A DNA stretch of 64,000 bases from Psychroserpens algicola (GCF_014526325.1 NZ_JACNMJ010000001.1:186001-250000); one strand, 5' to 3'. Counted from the first letter of the stretch, positions 15,728 to 24,897 are shown. Notes: generated by a model not told the origin, from the letters alone. Numbers and translations are program-made.

Positions 15728-15748
15728 ATATAAAACGTTTAGACTCCT
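15705..15748 (-). terminator. Terminator-like hairpin spanning the start codon of the GH gene
   Basis: Perfect 11-bp arms AGGAGTCTAAA (15711-15721) and TTTAGACTCCT (15738-15748) with a 16-nt loop; on the minus strand the stem is followed by seven Ts. It lies 17 bp after the end of the upstream gene (stop at 15765) but contains the ATG (15727-15725) in its loop. It can act as that gene's terminator, and as an attenuator or translational block for the GH gene. Confidence 0.75.
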
Positions 15749-15764
15749 AATTTACTACTAATCA

Positions 15765-16634
15765 CTAAAACAAGGCTCTTAAGCCTATGTTAAATGTTTG
15801 TCCGAGACCTGTATTATTCCCGCGAACAAAGTTGGTATATAAGGTTTCAATATTGAGTACTTTGGTTAACTGATACTTTGCACCACCACCAACTGCTGTA
15901 AAATCCTGTTCAAAATCATTTCCAGTATCAATACGTTGCGAGTGTTGTACTAATCCTAAAATGGTAAATTTCTGACTTGGGAAATAGCTCAAGAACACAC
16001 CAGGTGTTAACGATAAGCTATTATTAGCAAAGCTATCTTCTTTTTTTCCGAAGTTATATTCGGTATTTAACTCGGTAAACACTTGCCATTTGTCTCCTGG
16101 AAAAGTATAATCATAGAAAAATCGGTTTTGAAAAATGAATCCTTTTTGATCAAGAAACACTCCATTTTCAGTTTCGTTATCGACCAGCGGAATATGAAAA
16201 GCCGTTTGAATTGTAAAATTGCTTATACTTTTAATCGGGTTAAATTTTACTGCAGGAGCAAAGGATGTAAATCCCGAACGCGCTGTTCCGCTTTCGCCAT
16301 CAAAAGCAAATACATCTAGGGCATTTCGGTCATTTATCACATTAGATCGAAATTCTAAAAGCAGACCTATATTAAAGTTGCTTGAATTTGAAATCCCTGT
16401 AAAAATATCTACAGTCGAGGTAAAAAATGTTTGTCGTGGCTCTGTGCCTTCAGAAAATGTGCTTTCGGTTTGGGTGTATAAATTGTTAAACCATTTGATA
16501 TCCCATTGGCCTTTATTTAATAATTTAGATGGTGTATACTCTTGAATAACGCTCTTTTCCTGATTAGATTCTTCTTGTGAAAACCCTGAAAAGCTAAGAC
16601 TAAGTGTAACTAAAAATGTGATTATTTTTTTCAT
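15765..16634 (-). CDS. Predicted outer-membrane beta-barrel protein
   Basis: 289 aa with signal peptide MKKIITFLVTLSLSFSGFSQ. The mature chain is rich in alternating strands and aromatic girdle residues (GQWDIKWFNNLYTQTES, YDYTFPGDKWQVFTELNTEYNFG) and closes NTGLGQTFNIGLRALF with terminal Phe. It resembles the outer-membrane proteins annotated as transporter or MetA-pathway-like in Bacteroidetes. No motif gives a substrate. It is 30 bp downstream of the second DUF547 gene, on the same strand, and ends at a strong terminator-like hairpin, so the two may form a unit. Confidence 0.7.
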   Translation of the reverse strand: MKKIITFLVTLSLSFSGFSQEESNQEKSVIQEYTPSKLLNKGQWDIKWFNNLYTQTESTFSEGTEPRQTFFTSTVDIFTGISNSSNFNIGLLLEFRSNVINDRNALDVFAFDGESGTARSGFTSFAPAVKFNPIKSISNFTIQTAFHIPLVDNETENGVFLDQKGFIFQNRFFYDYTFPGDKWQVFTELNTEYNFGKKEDSFANNSLSLTPGVFLSYFPSQKFTILGLVQHSQRIDTGNDFEQDFTAVGGGAKYQLTKVLNIETLYTNFVRGNNTGLGQTFNIGLRALF

Positions 16635-16664
16635 TTCAATTTTGTTTGGTTCTTTTAATATGAT

Positions 16665-17372
16665 TTATTGTTGGTTTAAATTCCAGTTATAGGCGTAGTA
16701 AGAAATTTTAGTTTTCGGAGCAATTTTTTCGGTTCTAAATCTGTTGATATAATCAATTTCATTACCTTTTTTTACAAAATCCTCCTTATACCATTTAAAA
16801 ATTTCTGAGAGCTCGACTTTAGATTTCTTGACCTTTATAAAATTTGGATTGTTTAAGGCTAGTTCTGTTTGCTGCTGCAGTTGCGTTTCTAAAGTATCTG
16901 GCAAATAGGCTTTGTTAATTAAGGGCGGACAACCCACAGCGCCACAAACCAATACAAAATGAAATCGTGCATCAGAAAATTGAGCTCTTAATTTTTTGTT
17001 TTCAATGGTATTTAGCGTTAGAGATTCGCCCGCAATTTTGTAAACTGTTTTATCAAAAAAGCCGACTTTATCCAGTGGTGAATTGATAGGATAATGATCT
17101 ATAATTCCTTTTATGACAGAAATATTATAAGCGTTAATCCAAAACGCCTGATAAGTTTTTGCATCTGATATTGGTACTGAAATCGTTTCAGCTAAGTTTA
17201 CTAATTTGTCTAATACTTCTGGGTTTTCATGTAGTTGTGCATAAGCGACTTTTCCGTTGGAAACATGAGCTTTGAAGAAGGCATCTGCGGTTTTAAAAAA
17301 TTCGGCAGTGCTTTGAGAAAATACAGCACTATTAATTCCGAAAATTGCGATTAAGATGATTATTTTTTTCAT
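16665..17372 (-). CDS. DUF547 protein (second copy), exported
   Basis: 235 aa with a signal peptide (MKKIIILIAIFGINSAVFSQ) but no lipobox. The DUF547 core is present: YQAFWINAYNISVIKGIIDHYP, RFHFVLVCGAVGCPPLIN with two cysteines, LSEIFKWYKEDFVKKGNEIDYIN and the ending YYAYNWNLNQ. It matches the protein at 5925-6725 in order and closing motifs. It is divergent from the flavoprotein/iron-sulfur operon (203 bp apart, shared promoter region 17373-17575 without an unambiguous promoter match). Confidence 0.85.
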   Translation of the reverse strand: MKKIIILIAIFGINSAVFSQSTAEFFKTADAFFKAHVSNGKVAYAQLHENPEVLDKLVNLAETISVPISDAKTYQAFWINAYNISVIKGIIDHYPINSPLDKVGFFDKTVYKIAGESLTLNTIENKKLRAQFSDARFHFVLVCGAVGCPPLINKAYLPDTLETQLQQQTELALNNPNFIKVKKSKVELSEIFKWYKEDFVKKGNEIDYINRFRTEKIAPKTKISYYAYNWNLNQQ

Positions 17373-17575
17373 TATTACTGAGTCTTAAATTAATAATTTC
17401 ATAATCGCTAAGTCGTTCAAAACACCTTTACTTACAAGGTTTTTAAAAAAATTTGAGTGTCTTATTTCCGAAGAAAACCTTACAAAAAATTTTAATTTAA
17501 AATTGATATAAATTAGAAAGCGTAATTAAGTTCTTACCTTTAGTTTCGACAGAAGCGTCATAACAACCAAACTTT

Positions 17576-18886
17576 ATGGAACACATCGTTATAATAGGAA
17601 ACGGAATTTCTGGTGTCACACTTGCGAGACATATTAGAAAACTTTCTGATAAAAAAATCACAATCATATCTGCAGAAACCGATTACTTCTTTTCTCGTAC
17701 AGCATTGATGTATGTGTATATGGGTCATATGAAATTTGAACACACACAGCCTTATGAAAACTGGTTTTGGAAGAAAAACAGAATTGAACTTCGTAAAGCC
17801 TATGTTGAACAGGTTGACACCGACAACAAAGCGTTACAGTTTGCAAACGGTGAAACGCTCAACTATGACAAACTTATCATTGCCACTGGAAGTAAGCCCA
17901 ATAAATTTGGCTGGCCAGGTCAGGATTTAAACGGTGTTATGGGCATGTATCATAAACAGGATTTAGAAAATCTTGAGAAATATGCTCCAAATAATAAGGT
18001 TTGTAAACGTGCTCTTATTGTTGGTGGTGGATTGATTGGAATTGAGCTGGCTGAAATGCTAAACTCCAGAAATATTCCTGTAACCTTTTTAGTAAGAGAA
18101 TCCAGCTTCTGGAATGGCGTATTACCTGAAGGGGAAAGTCAAATGATTAACAGACATATTAAAAATCATCATATAGACTTACGTTTATCTACCAATTTAA
18201 AAGAAATCAAATCTGATGAACACGGAAACGTTAAATCGGTAGTCATAGAGGAAACAGGTGAAGAAATTCCTTGTACTGTTGTAGGACTCACGGCTGGTGT
18301 TTCTCCAAATATTGACTTTTTAAAGTCTTCAAAAATTGAAACAGATCGCGGTGTGAAAGTCAATCGTTACCTTGAAACAAACATTCCAGATGTCTATGCT
18401 ATTGGCGATTGTGCAGAGCAACATGAAGCTATTGGAAACCGCAGACCTATTGAAGCTGTTTGGTACACAGGTCGTATGATGGGAGAAACATTAGCGCAAA
18501 CCATTTGCGGAAATCGTATCGCATATAAACCAGGTCATTGGTTTAATTCGGCTAAATTTTTAGACATCGAATATCAAACCTACGGATGGGTTTTTGGTGA
18601 ACGTGGTCGTCCAGATTACGAATCTCATTTTCACTGGAAACATGATGATGACACCAAGTGCATTACTGTAGCTTATAACAAAAACAACAATGAGTTTTTA
18701 GGAATTAACACCTTCGGAATACGGATGCGTCACGAAACTTTTGACAGATGGCTTACCGAAAAACGAGATGTAGATTATGTGATGACGCATCTCTCTGACG
18801 CAAATTTTGATCCTGAATTTTACACACATTTTGAAAAAGACATTTTAAACGCTTACAACAACCAACTACAAACCGCATCATCATGA
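17576..18886 (+). CDS. NAD(P)/FAD-dependent oxidoreductase
   Basis: 436 aa two-dinucleotide-binding flavoprotein. FAD site: IVIIGNGISGVTLARHIR (residues 4-21); KLIIATGSKPN; NAD(P) site: ALIVGGGLIGIELAEML; and the second FAD motif DVYAIGDCAE. The overall order is that of nitrite-reductase/rubredoxin-reductase-like oxidoreductases, with no redox disulfide evident. The stop overlaps the next start (ATGA, 18883-18886), so it is translationally coupled to the membrane iron-sulfur protein and probably passes electrons to or from it. Confidence 0.88.
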   Translation: MEHIVIIGNGISGVTLARHIRKLSDKKITIISAETDYFFSRTALMYVYMGHMKFEHTQPYENWFWKKNRIELRKAYVEQVDTDNKALQFANGETLNYDKLIIATGSKPNKFGWPGQDLNGVMGMYHKQDLENLEKYAPNNKVCKRALIVGGGLIGIELAEMLNSRNIPVTFLVRESSFWNGVLPEGESQMINRHIKNHHIDLRLSTNLKEIKSDEHGNVKSVVIEETGEEIPCTVVGLTAGVSPNIDFLKSSKIETDRGVKVNRYLETNIPDVYAIGDCAEQHEAIGNRRPIEAVWYTGRMMGETLAQTICGNRIAYKPGHWFNSAKFLDIEYQTYGWVFGERGRPDYESHFHWKHDDDTKCITVAYNKNNNEFLGINTFGIRMRHETFDRWLTEKRDVDYVMTHLSDANFDPEFYTHFEKDILNAYNNQLQTASS

Positions 18887-20472
18887 GTAATAAATTAAAT
18901 CCAAGTATGTCTTTAGCAAAACCTGATGCTCAAGATCTATCTCTAAAACAAAAAGTAGCTGTAGGAATGGGAGTTATCGGACTCTTTATTCTGGTGTTGG
19001 CATTGTTCAATTTAGACTTACCTAATAAAGCTATCTTTTTAACCATTTCATTATCCTTGATTACCATTGGAACTATTATTTATGCAAATGATGCTTATCT
19101 CACCAAATTAAAAGGGATTAAAAATGATGGTGTATGGTTTAAATCGATATCGTCAAGAGGGACTTTAGGCTGGATTACGGGTCTCGTATTAACCTCATTT
19201 TACGTTGTACTCTATTTTTATGAAGGTCTCTTAGGTGCTGGAGCTGATGGCGCAGAAAACACAGGCTTAATTGCTTTATTTGATCCTTTGAGCAAACTAC
19301 TTAGTGGCAGACCTGCAAGTCAGTGGTTTGTATATGGCACCTTATATACAGTAGCCATTCTAGCCTTTGGTTATAAATTTATATTAAAATATCGTCACAA
19401 TCGCTATGAGCAAATTAGAACCATTTCGGTGATGTTTTTTCAATTAGCTTTTGCATTTCTAATTCCGGAATTTATGTATGTTATGAATTCTGATTTACCC
19501 TATAACGACCTTAAAAACGTATGGCCTCTTAACTACTATAACTTTGAGCAGTATCGTGTAGATTCATTTATTAATGGTGGAACTATAGGAATGGTGATGC
19601 TTATTTTTGGAATCCTTTCCATTTTTGTAATTACACCTATTCTTACCTTTAAATATGGTAAACGCTGGTACTGTTCATGGGTTTGTGGATGTGGTGGTTT
19701 AGCCGAAACTGCTGGAGATTCGTTTAGACAATTAAGCGATAAAAGCCAGAATGCTTGGAAAATAGAACGTTGGGTGATTCACAGTGTTCTTGTTTTTGTT
19801 GTATTAATGACCACAGCCGTAATTTATACTTATCTAGGCTATGACCCAAATAAATACTGGCTCACAAGAGATGTTTTCTTGTTTTCTGTTGCTGGGTTTT
19901 TAACCTTGGTTTTCGCACTCACTATGATTTTTAAACGTCAGGAATTAGGGAAAGATGCCAAATATGGTGCTATTGGTTATTTTGTTATCATCATTGCACT
20001 TATAGGGATTCATGTATTTAGTTCGGAAACGAAACTATTCCTTTTTAAAGCTGAAACGCTAAGATCTACTTACGGCTTTTTAATTGGCGCCATTTTTTCT
20101 GGTGTTATTGGAACCGGCTTCTATCCTATCTTCGGAAATCGCGTTTGGTGTCGTTTTGGTTGTCCGATGGCAGCAATTTTAGGATTTCAACAGCGCATGT
20201 TTTCGCGTTTCAGAATAACAACTAATGGCGGACAATGTATTTCATGTGGAAATTGTTCGACCTACTGCGAGATGGGAATCGACGTACGTGCTTATGCTCA
20301 AAAAGGTGAAAATATTGTACGTTCTAGTTGTGTTGGCTGTGGCATTTGTTCGGCTGTTTGCCCAAGAGGTGTGTTAAAATTAGAAAATGACAGTATGAAA
20401 GGGCGAATTAATCCGACTGAAGTTTTATTAGGTAACGATGTTGACTTAATGGATTTAGTCAATCAAAAATAA
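18883..20472 (+). CDS. Membrane polyferredoxin (NosR/NapH/CcoG-like 4Fe-4S protein)
   Basis: 529 aa with about seven hydrophobic segments. Cysteine motifs: CSWVCGCGG and CRFGCP, the NapH/NosR-type membrane cysteine pairs, then CISCGNCSTYC and CVGCGICSAVCPRG, two 4Fe-4S ferredoxin clusters near the C-terminus. Such proteins move electrons between a quinone or flavin donor and a periplasmic or cytosolic acceptor. Coupled by ATGA overlap to the flavoprotein upstream, it looks like a two-protein electron-transfer unit. Whether it serves the downstream glycosyltransferases (for example by lipid reduction) or is just co-located is unknown. Confidence 0.85.
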   Translation: MSNKLNPSMSLAKPDAQDLSLKQKVAVGMGVIGLFILVLALFNLDLPNKAIFLTISLSLITIGTIIYANDAYLTKLKGIKNDGVWFKSISSRGTLGWITGLVLTSFYVVLYFYEGLLGAGADGAENTGLIALFDPLSKLLSGRPASQWFVYGTLYTVAILAFGYKFILKYRHNRYEQIRTISVMFFQLAFAFLIPEFMYVMNSDLPYNDLKNVWPLNYYNFEQYRVDSFINGGTIGMVMLIFGILSIFVITPILTFKYGKRWYCSWVCGCGGLAETAGDSFRQLSDKSQNAWKIERWVIHSVLVFVVLMTTAVIYTYLGYDPNKYWLTRDVFLFSVAGFLTLVFALTMIFKRQELGKDAKYGAIGYFVIIIALIGIHVFSSETKLFLFKAETLRSTYGFLIGAIFSGVIGTGFYPIFGNRVWCRFGCPMAAILGFQQRMFSRFRITTNGGQCISCGNCSTYCEMGIDVRAYAQKGENIVRSSCVGCGICSAVCPRGVLKLENDSMKGRINPTEVLLGNDVDLMDLVNQK

Positions 20473-20501
20473 GCCTCAACTCATTTTAATCAAAAAAAAA
20501 T

Positions 20502-20978
20502 ATGAAGTTCATTGCTAGTATATGTCTACTGTTACTAAGTTTTAACAGTACGGCACAAAAAACATATCAAAAAAATTATTTTGATGATGGCACCTTAGCG
20601 TCCGAAGGATGGCTACTTAATTCTAAAAAGACTGACTATTGGAAATTTTATCATGCTAATGGAACCATTCAACGCGAGGGACATTTTGCTTTAGGAAAAG
20701 AAACCAAATACTGGACATACTATAGACATGATGGCACTAAAGAAAGTGAAGGTCATTTTGAACATGGTAAAAAACATAAATGGTGGCTTTTTTATGATTC
20801 CAATGGAAAAATAAATCATAAGTGTCAGCTAAAAAACAATCAAAAAAACGGATATTGCCTCATGTATAAAAATGAAAAGTTGGTTGCAGCTGTAAAATTT
20901 TCCGAAGGAAAGAAGATTAAAACATGGACCGATTATCGTTCATTTAAAAAAGAGAATAGCTTAAAAGACCTTCAATGA
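20502..20978 (+). CDS. YwqK/MORN-like repeat protein, exported
   Basis: 158 aa with signal peptide (MKFIASICLLLLSFNSTAQ). Four to five imperfect repeats of about 22 residues follow the pattern W-x-x-Y-x-x-(D/N)-G-x-x-x-x-E-G-x-(F/L)-x-x-G-K (for example YWKFYHANGTIQREGHF and YWTYYRHDGTKESEGHF). This is the YwqK-type repeat, often labelled antitoxin component, a label without force here since no toxin is adjacent. It overlaps the next start by 4 bp (ATGA). Confidence 0.75.
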   Translation: MKFIASICLLLLSFNSTAQKTYQKNYFDDGTLASEGWLLNSKKTDYWKFYHANGTIQREGHFALGKETKYWTYYRHDGTKESEGHFEHGKKHKWWLFYDSNGKINHKCQLKNNQKNGYCLMYKNEKLVAAVKFSEGKKIKTWTDYRSFKKENSLKDLQ

Positions 20979-21673
20979 CCAACATAAAAGTCATCATTCC
21001 GGCTTATAACGAAGCCGATTCTATTGCACATGTGATTAAGGATATTCCAGACATTGTTAGCGAAATTATCGTGGTGAGCAATAACTCTAACGATGATACC
21101 GAAATTAATGCTAAACATGCTGGAGCCACAGTTCTTAAAGAAACCAATAGAGGTTATGGTTATGCCTGTTTAAAAGGCATGGATTATATAGCAAATTTAA
21201 ATACTGAACAGCAACCAGACATCATCGTTTTTTTAGATGGTGATTACAGTGATTACCCTGAAGAACTCACAAAAATTGTACAACCTATAATAGCAAATAA
21301 TACCGATTTTGTTATTGGCGCTCGTGTGAAAGCCTTACGAGAAAAAGGTGCGATGACTGTACCTCAAATCTTCGGAAACTGGCTTGCAACAACGCTTATG
21401 TCGATTTTATTTAGAGCAAAATTTACAGATTTGGGTCCATTTAGAGCAATTAAATATGATAAGCTGCTTCAGTTAAAAATGGAAGACAAAACCTATGGCT
21501 GGACGGTTGAGATGCAACTTAAAGTCTTACGCCAAAAACTGACCTATGTTGAGGTCCCAGTAAACTACCGAAATAGAATAGGTGTCTCAAAAGTTTCAGG
21601 TACGGTAAAAGGTGCTATATTTGCAGGCGTAAAAATCTTAGGTTGGATTTTTAAATACAGTTTTAAAAAATGA
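20975..21673 (+). CDS. Glycosyltransferase family 2, polyprenyl-phosphate type
   Basis: 232 aa. IKVIIPAYNEADSIAHVI at the N-terminus, VVSNNSNDDT, then FLDGDYSDYPEEL with the DxD, and GPFRAIKYDKLL plus DKTYGWTVEMQLK give the dolichyl/undecaprenyl-phosphate glucosyl- or mannosyltransferase pattern. No membrane span is evident beyond a weakly hydrophobic C-terminus (AGVKILGWIFKY). It overlaps genes on both sides (ATGA, 20975-20978 and 21670-21673), forming the start of a three-transferase block that could build a lipid-linked or surface sugar. Confidence 0.85.
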   Translation: MTNIKVIIPAYNEADSIAHVIKDIPDIVSEIIVVSNNSNDDTEINAKHAGATVLKETNRGYGYACLKGMDYIANLNTEQQPDIIVFLDGDYSDYPEELTKIVQPIIANNTDFVIGARVKALREKGAMTVPQIFGNWLATTLMSILFRAKFTDLGPFRAIKYDKLLQLKMEDKTYGWTVEMQLKVLRQKLTYVEVPVNYRNRIGVSKVSGTVKGAIFAGVKILGWIFKYSFKK

Positions 21674-23160
21674 TTCTTGAAACTATCATAATTGCTATAT
21701 ATACCGTAGCTATTCTGCTCATATTTTTATATGCATTAGCTCAGTTAAATTTGCTCTATAATTATCTGTCTTCAAAAAAATCAGATACAACCTGTGAGAC
21801 ATTTGACTTTTCTAATCCAGATGAAGTGCCTTTGGTAACAATTCAACTTCCTGTATTTAATGAAATGTATGTTATGGAGCGTTTGCTCGATAATATTGCC
21901 TGTATCGATTATCCCAAAGACAAACTTGAAATTCAGGTGCTTGATGATTCTACAGATGAAACTGTTGAAACGACCAGAAAGCATATAGAAACACTTCAGG
22001 CTTCAGGTCTAGACATACATCATATTACCAGAACTGACCGAAGTGGTTTTAAAGCAGGAGCACTTAAAGAAGGACTTAAAATTGCTAAAGGCGAATTTAT
22101 TGCCATATTTGATGCCGATTTTCTTCCGCAGAAAAGCTGGTTAAAACGTACAATTCCTTATTTTAAAGATGCTAAAATTGGCGTGGTTCAAACCCGATGG
22201 GGACATATCAACAGAAACTATTCGATACTTACAAAAATTCAAGCCTTTGCTTTAGATGCGCATTTCACACTCGAACAGGTCGGAAGAAATAGCAAAGGTC
22301 ACTTTATAAATTTTAATGGTACAGCAGGCGTTTGGCGTAAAGCATGTATTATTGATGCCGGAAACTGGGAAGGCGACACCTTAACCGAAGATTTAGATTT
22401 AAGTTACAGAGCACAACTTAAAAACTGGAAATTTAAGTATTTAGAACATGTTGAAACACCTGCCGAATTACCTGTGGTGATTAGTGCTGCGCGTTCGCAA
22501 CAATTTAGATGGAACAAAGGTGGAGCTGAAAACTTTAGAAAAATGCTTTGGCGCGTATTAAAATCTAATAATATTTCGACCAAAACGAAAATTCATGGCT
22601 TGCTTCATTTGCTTAACAGTACTATGTTTTTAAATGTATTTATCGTTGCGATATTAAGCATCCCGATGTTATACATCAAAAATGAATATGCACATTTACG
22701 GTTTTACTTTTACTTTATGAGTTTCTTCGTTATGAGCACTGTTATTTTCTTTATCTGTTACTGGTTTATGTATAAGCAGATTTATGGAAGCGGGTTTAAG
22801 AAATTCTTTGGATATATTGGTATGTTCTTTACTTTTTTCTCAATTGCCATGGGCTTTTCTTTGCATAATTCGATTGCGGTTATAGAAGGTCATGTTGGTA
22901 AACGCAGTGAGTTTGTTAGAACACCCAAATTTAATATCAGTTCAATTAAAGACTCCTGGAAAGGCAATAAATATTTAAGAAAAAAACTCTCCTTAAACGT
23001 TGCTATTGAAGGACTTCTGATGTTGTATTTTGGATTTGGGTTGTACTATGCTTTTGTTGTTGGTGATCAAGGTGGAGATTTTGGATTATTTCCTTTCCAT
23101 TTGATGCTCTTTTTAGGCTTTGGCTATGTGTTTTTTAAATCTATATCTTCTAAAGTGTAA
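21670..23160 (+). CDS. Membrane glycosyltransferase family 2 (cellulose-synthase/CSLA-like)
   Basis: 496 aa with one N-terminal membrane segment and three or four after residue 315. The cytosolic GT-A domain has VTIQLPVFNE, VLDDSTDET, FKAGALKEGL, IFDADFLPQ (DxD), TLTEDLDLSYRA (TED) and QQFRWNKGG, the Q(Q/R)xRW motif of processive beta-glycosyltransferases. Mannan, glucan or glucosylceramide-like products are possible. Overlaps the upstream gene by ATGA, and its TAA shares one base with the next ATG. Confidence 0.87.
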   Translation: MILETIIIAIYTVAILLIFLYALAQLNLLYNYLSSKKSDTTCETFDFSNPDEVPLVTIQLPVFNEMYVMERLLDNIACIDYPKDKLEIQVLDDSTDETVETTRKHIETLQASGLDIHHITRTDRSGFKAGALKEGLKIAKGEFIAIFDADFLPQKSWLKRTIPYFKDAKIGVVQTRWGHINRNYSILTKIQAFALDAHFTLEQVGRNSKGHFINFNGTAGVWRKACIIDAGNWEGDTLTEDLDLSYRAQLKNWKFKYLEHVETPAELPVVISAARSQQFRWNKGGAENFRKMLWRVLKSNNISTKTKIHGLLHLLNSTMFLNVFIVAILSIPMLYIKNEYAHLRFYFYFMSFFVMSTVIFFICYWFMYKQIYGSGFKKFFGYIGMFFTFFSIAMGFSLHNSIAVIEGHVGKRSEFVRTPKFNISSIKDSWKGNKYLRKKLSLNVAIEGLLMLYFGFGLYYAFVVGDQGGDFGLFPFHLMLFLGFGYVFFKSISSKV

Positions 23161-24539
23161 TGCAGTTCTGGAAACTTTATAAAGTTCCTCTATTGCTCAC
23201 CTGTGTTAGCTTTTTTCTCTATGGTTTATTTGCTTATGATTTAGTAAGAACCGATTACACAAAACTGATTGTTCTCTACAGCTTACTTTGGGTTGTCTTT
23301 CTTTTACTACTGAAATATGCCAAAAACAATATTAAGTTTTTAAGTATTGTTGCGTTTATAAGTCGTGCTATTTTTATTCTAGCCATTCCGAATCTGTCCC
23401 AGGATTTCTACCGATTTATATGGGATGGACGCATGATTTTAGAAGGATTAAATCCGTATTTATACCTACCACAATCGTTCATAGAAGCAGGTGGTGAGTT
23501 ACCCGTGGCTGAAGCTGAAGCGCTTTATGCTGGCATGGGAGAACTCAACGGAAGCCACTACACGAATTATCCGCCAATTAATCAATTGTGTTTTGTCATT
23601 GCTGGTTTGTTTTCGGGGCACACAATTTTAGGTGCTGCCATTGTGTTGCGTCTATTAATCATTGCTGCAGATTTTGGAACATTAGTCTTTGGAAAGCGAT
23701 TACTCAAACATTTAAATCTATCTGAAAAAAACATTTTTTGGTATATTCTCAATCCGTTTATTATTATAGAATTAACCGGAAACCTTCATTTTGAAGCTGT
23801 AATGATTTTCTTTTTAGTGTGGAGTTTATACCTTCTACATATAGGCAAATGGAAATGGGCAGCCGTGGTATTTGCCATATCCATTTCGGTAAAATTAATT
23901 CCGCTACTGTTTTTACCTTTATACCTTTTCTGGTTCAAAAAGACTTCAAATACGAGGTCTATTGATTTCAAAAAACTGCTTTCTTTTTATATCATAGTTG
24001 GAAGTATTACTCTTGTATTATTTGCTCCGTTTTTCTCTTTAGAATTTGTAAATAATTATGCGCAAACCGTCGGACTCTGGTTTCAGAATTTCGAATTTAA
24101 TGCCAGTGTATATTATGTTGCTCGTGAAATTGGGTATCTATTTAGAGGCTATAATGAAATAGCTGTGATAGGAAAAGTATTAGCTATTTTGGTGTTTTTA
24201 ATTGTGATAGGCTTAGCCTTTTTCCGAAGAAAAACAGAGACCCAACACCTCATCATAACGATGCTATTTGCATTTACGATTTACCTGTTTTTAAGTACCA
24301 CTGTTCATCCATGGTATATTGCCACGCTTTTGATATTAAGTGTTTTTACTAATTACAAGTTTCCTTTGGTTTGGAGTTTTGTTATTATATTAAGTTATCT
24401 GGCGTACATCCACCTCAACAAAGCTGACAAGTCTGAAAACTTATGGATTATAGCTTTAGAATATATCGTTGTGTATTCTGTTTTTATATGGGAAGTGTTC
24501 ATAAAAAAGCCAACTCAAAAAGAGTTGGCTCCATCATAA
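23160..24539 (+). CDS. GT-C type membrane glycosyltransferase (mannosyltransferase-like)
   Basis: 459 aa, about 11-12 hydrophobic segments. Early SQDFYRFIWDGRMILEGLNPY holds the acidic loop expected of GT-C enzymes that use polyprenyl-phosphate sugars; NLHFEAVMIFFLVWSLYLLH and SISVKLIPLLFLPLY recur in the MptB/PIMT-like group. It follows a polyprenyl-phosphate GT2 in the same transcript, which could supply its donor. The last codons (about 24508-24530) encode both this protein and a terminator for the gene on the other strand. Confidence 0.75.
   Translation: MQFWKLYKVPLLLTCVSFFLYGLFAYDLVRTDYTKLIVLYSLLWVVFLLLLKYAKNNIKFLSIVAFISRAIFILAIPNLSQDFYRFIWDGRMILEGLNPYLYLPQSFIEAGGELPVAEAEALYAGMGELNGSHYTNYPPINQLCFVIAGLFSGHTILGAAIVLRLLIIAADFGTLVFGKRLLKHLNLSEKNIFWYILNPFIIIELTGNLHFEAVMIFFLVWSLYLLHIGKWKWAAVVFAISISVKLIPLLFLPLYLFWFKKTSNTRSIDFKKLLSFYIIVGSITLVLFAPFFSLEFVNNYAQTVGLWFQNFEFNASVYYVAREIGYLFRGYNEIAVIGKVLAILVFLIVIGLAFFRRKTETQHLIITMLFAFTIYLFLSTTVHPWYIATLLILSVFTNYKFPLVWSFVIILSYLAYIHLNKADKSENLWIIALEYIVVYSVFIWEVFIKKPTQKELAPS
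24503..24530 (-). terminator. Terminator for the (-) strand gene, embedded in the opposing CDS
   Basis: AGCCAACTC (24508-24516), loop AAAAA, GAGTTGGCT (24522-24530): perfect 9-bp arms. On the minus strand the stem is followed by TTTTTT. It lies 22 bp beyond the stop of the 114-aa gene and inside the last codons of the (+) glycosyltransferase gene. There is no T run in the plus direction. Confidence 0.85.
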
Positions 24540-24552
24540 ATTGATATTAAAA

Positions 24553-24897
24553 CTAGAGTTTTTTTAGGGCTACAATTGTAAGTATTTCAGTTTCATCATC
24601 CATACCATACTCATCCTTTTCTATTTCTATTTTAGTAGTATAAGTCACTTGAAACTTTGTCCCAATCTGATTAGCAGAGTTAAGATCAAACGTTTTTAAA
24701 ACAGAAGCTTCTACGTTATGAAATGACATATTATACTCCTCACCTGCTGCATTGATTCCAGTAAAACTGTAACCATATTCTTCGCGACCATCGTACTTTC
24801 CTTCAAAAGTAGATGAATCTTGTAATGTATTCATTGAAGTTAATGCAATAAAAGACATTACTAAAAAACTAATTAAAACTACTGATTTTGTTTTCAT
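24553..24897 (-). CDS. Small exported protein of unknown function
   Basis: 114 aa. Signal peptide-like N-terminus (KSVVLISFLVMSFIALTSMN), then a beta-rich polar chain with YGYSFTGINAAGEEYNMSFHN and IEIEKDEYGMDDETEILTIVALKKL. No family recognised. It stands alone between the polyamine operon (164 bp upstream) and its own perfect terminator, so it is probably an independent gene. The 164 bp before it contain a GTATAT-TAG-ATATAC inverted repeat at 25000-25014 but no clean promoter match. Confidence 0.6.
   Translation of the reverse strand: MKTKSVVLISFLVMSFIALTSMNTLQDSSTFEGKYDGREEYGYSFTGINAAGEEYNMSFHNVEASVLKTFDLNSANQIGTKFQVTYTTKIEIEKDEYGMDDETEILTIVALKKL

Noticed and set aside
20502-20978. Toxin-antitoxin system, as suggested by the YwqK family label
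   Set aside because: No toxin gene is next to it. The protein has a signal peptide and lies inside a glycosyltransferase operon.
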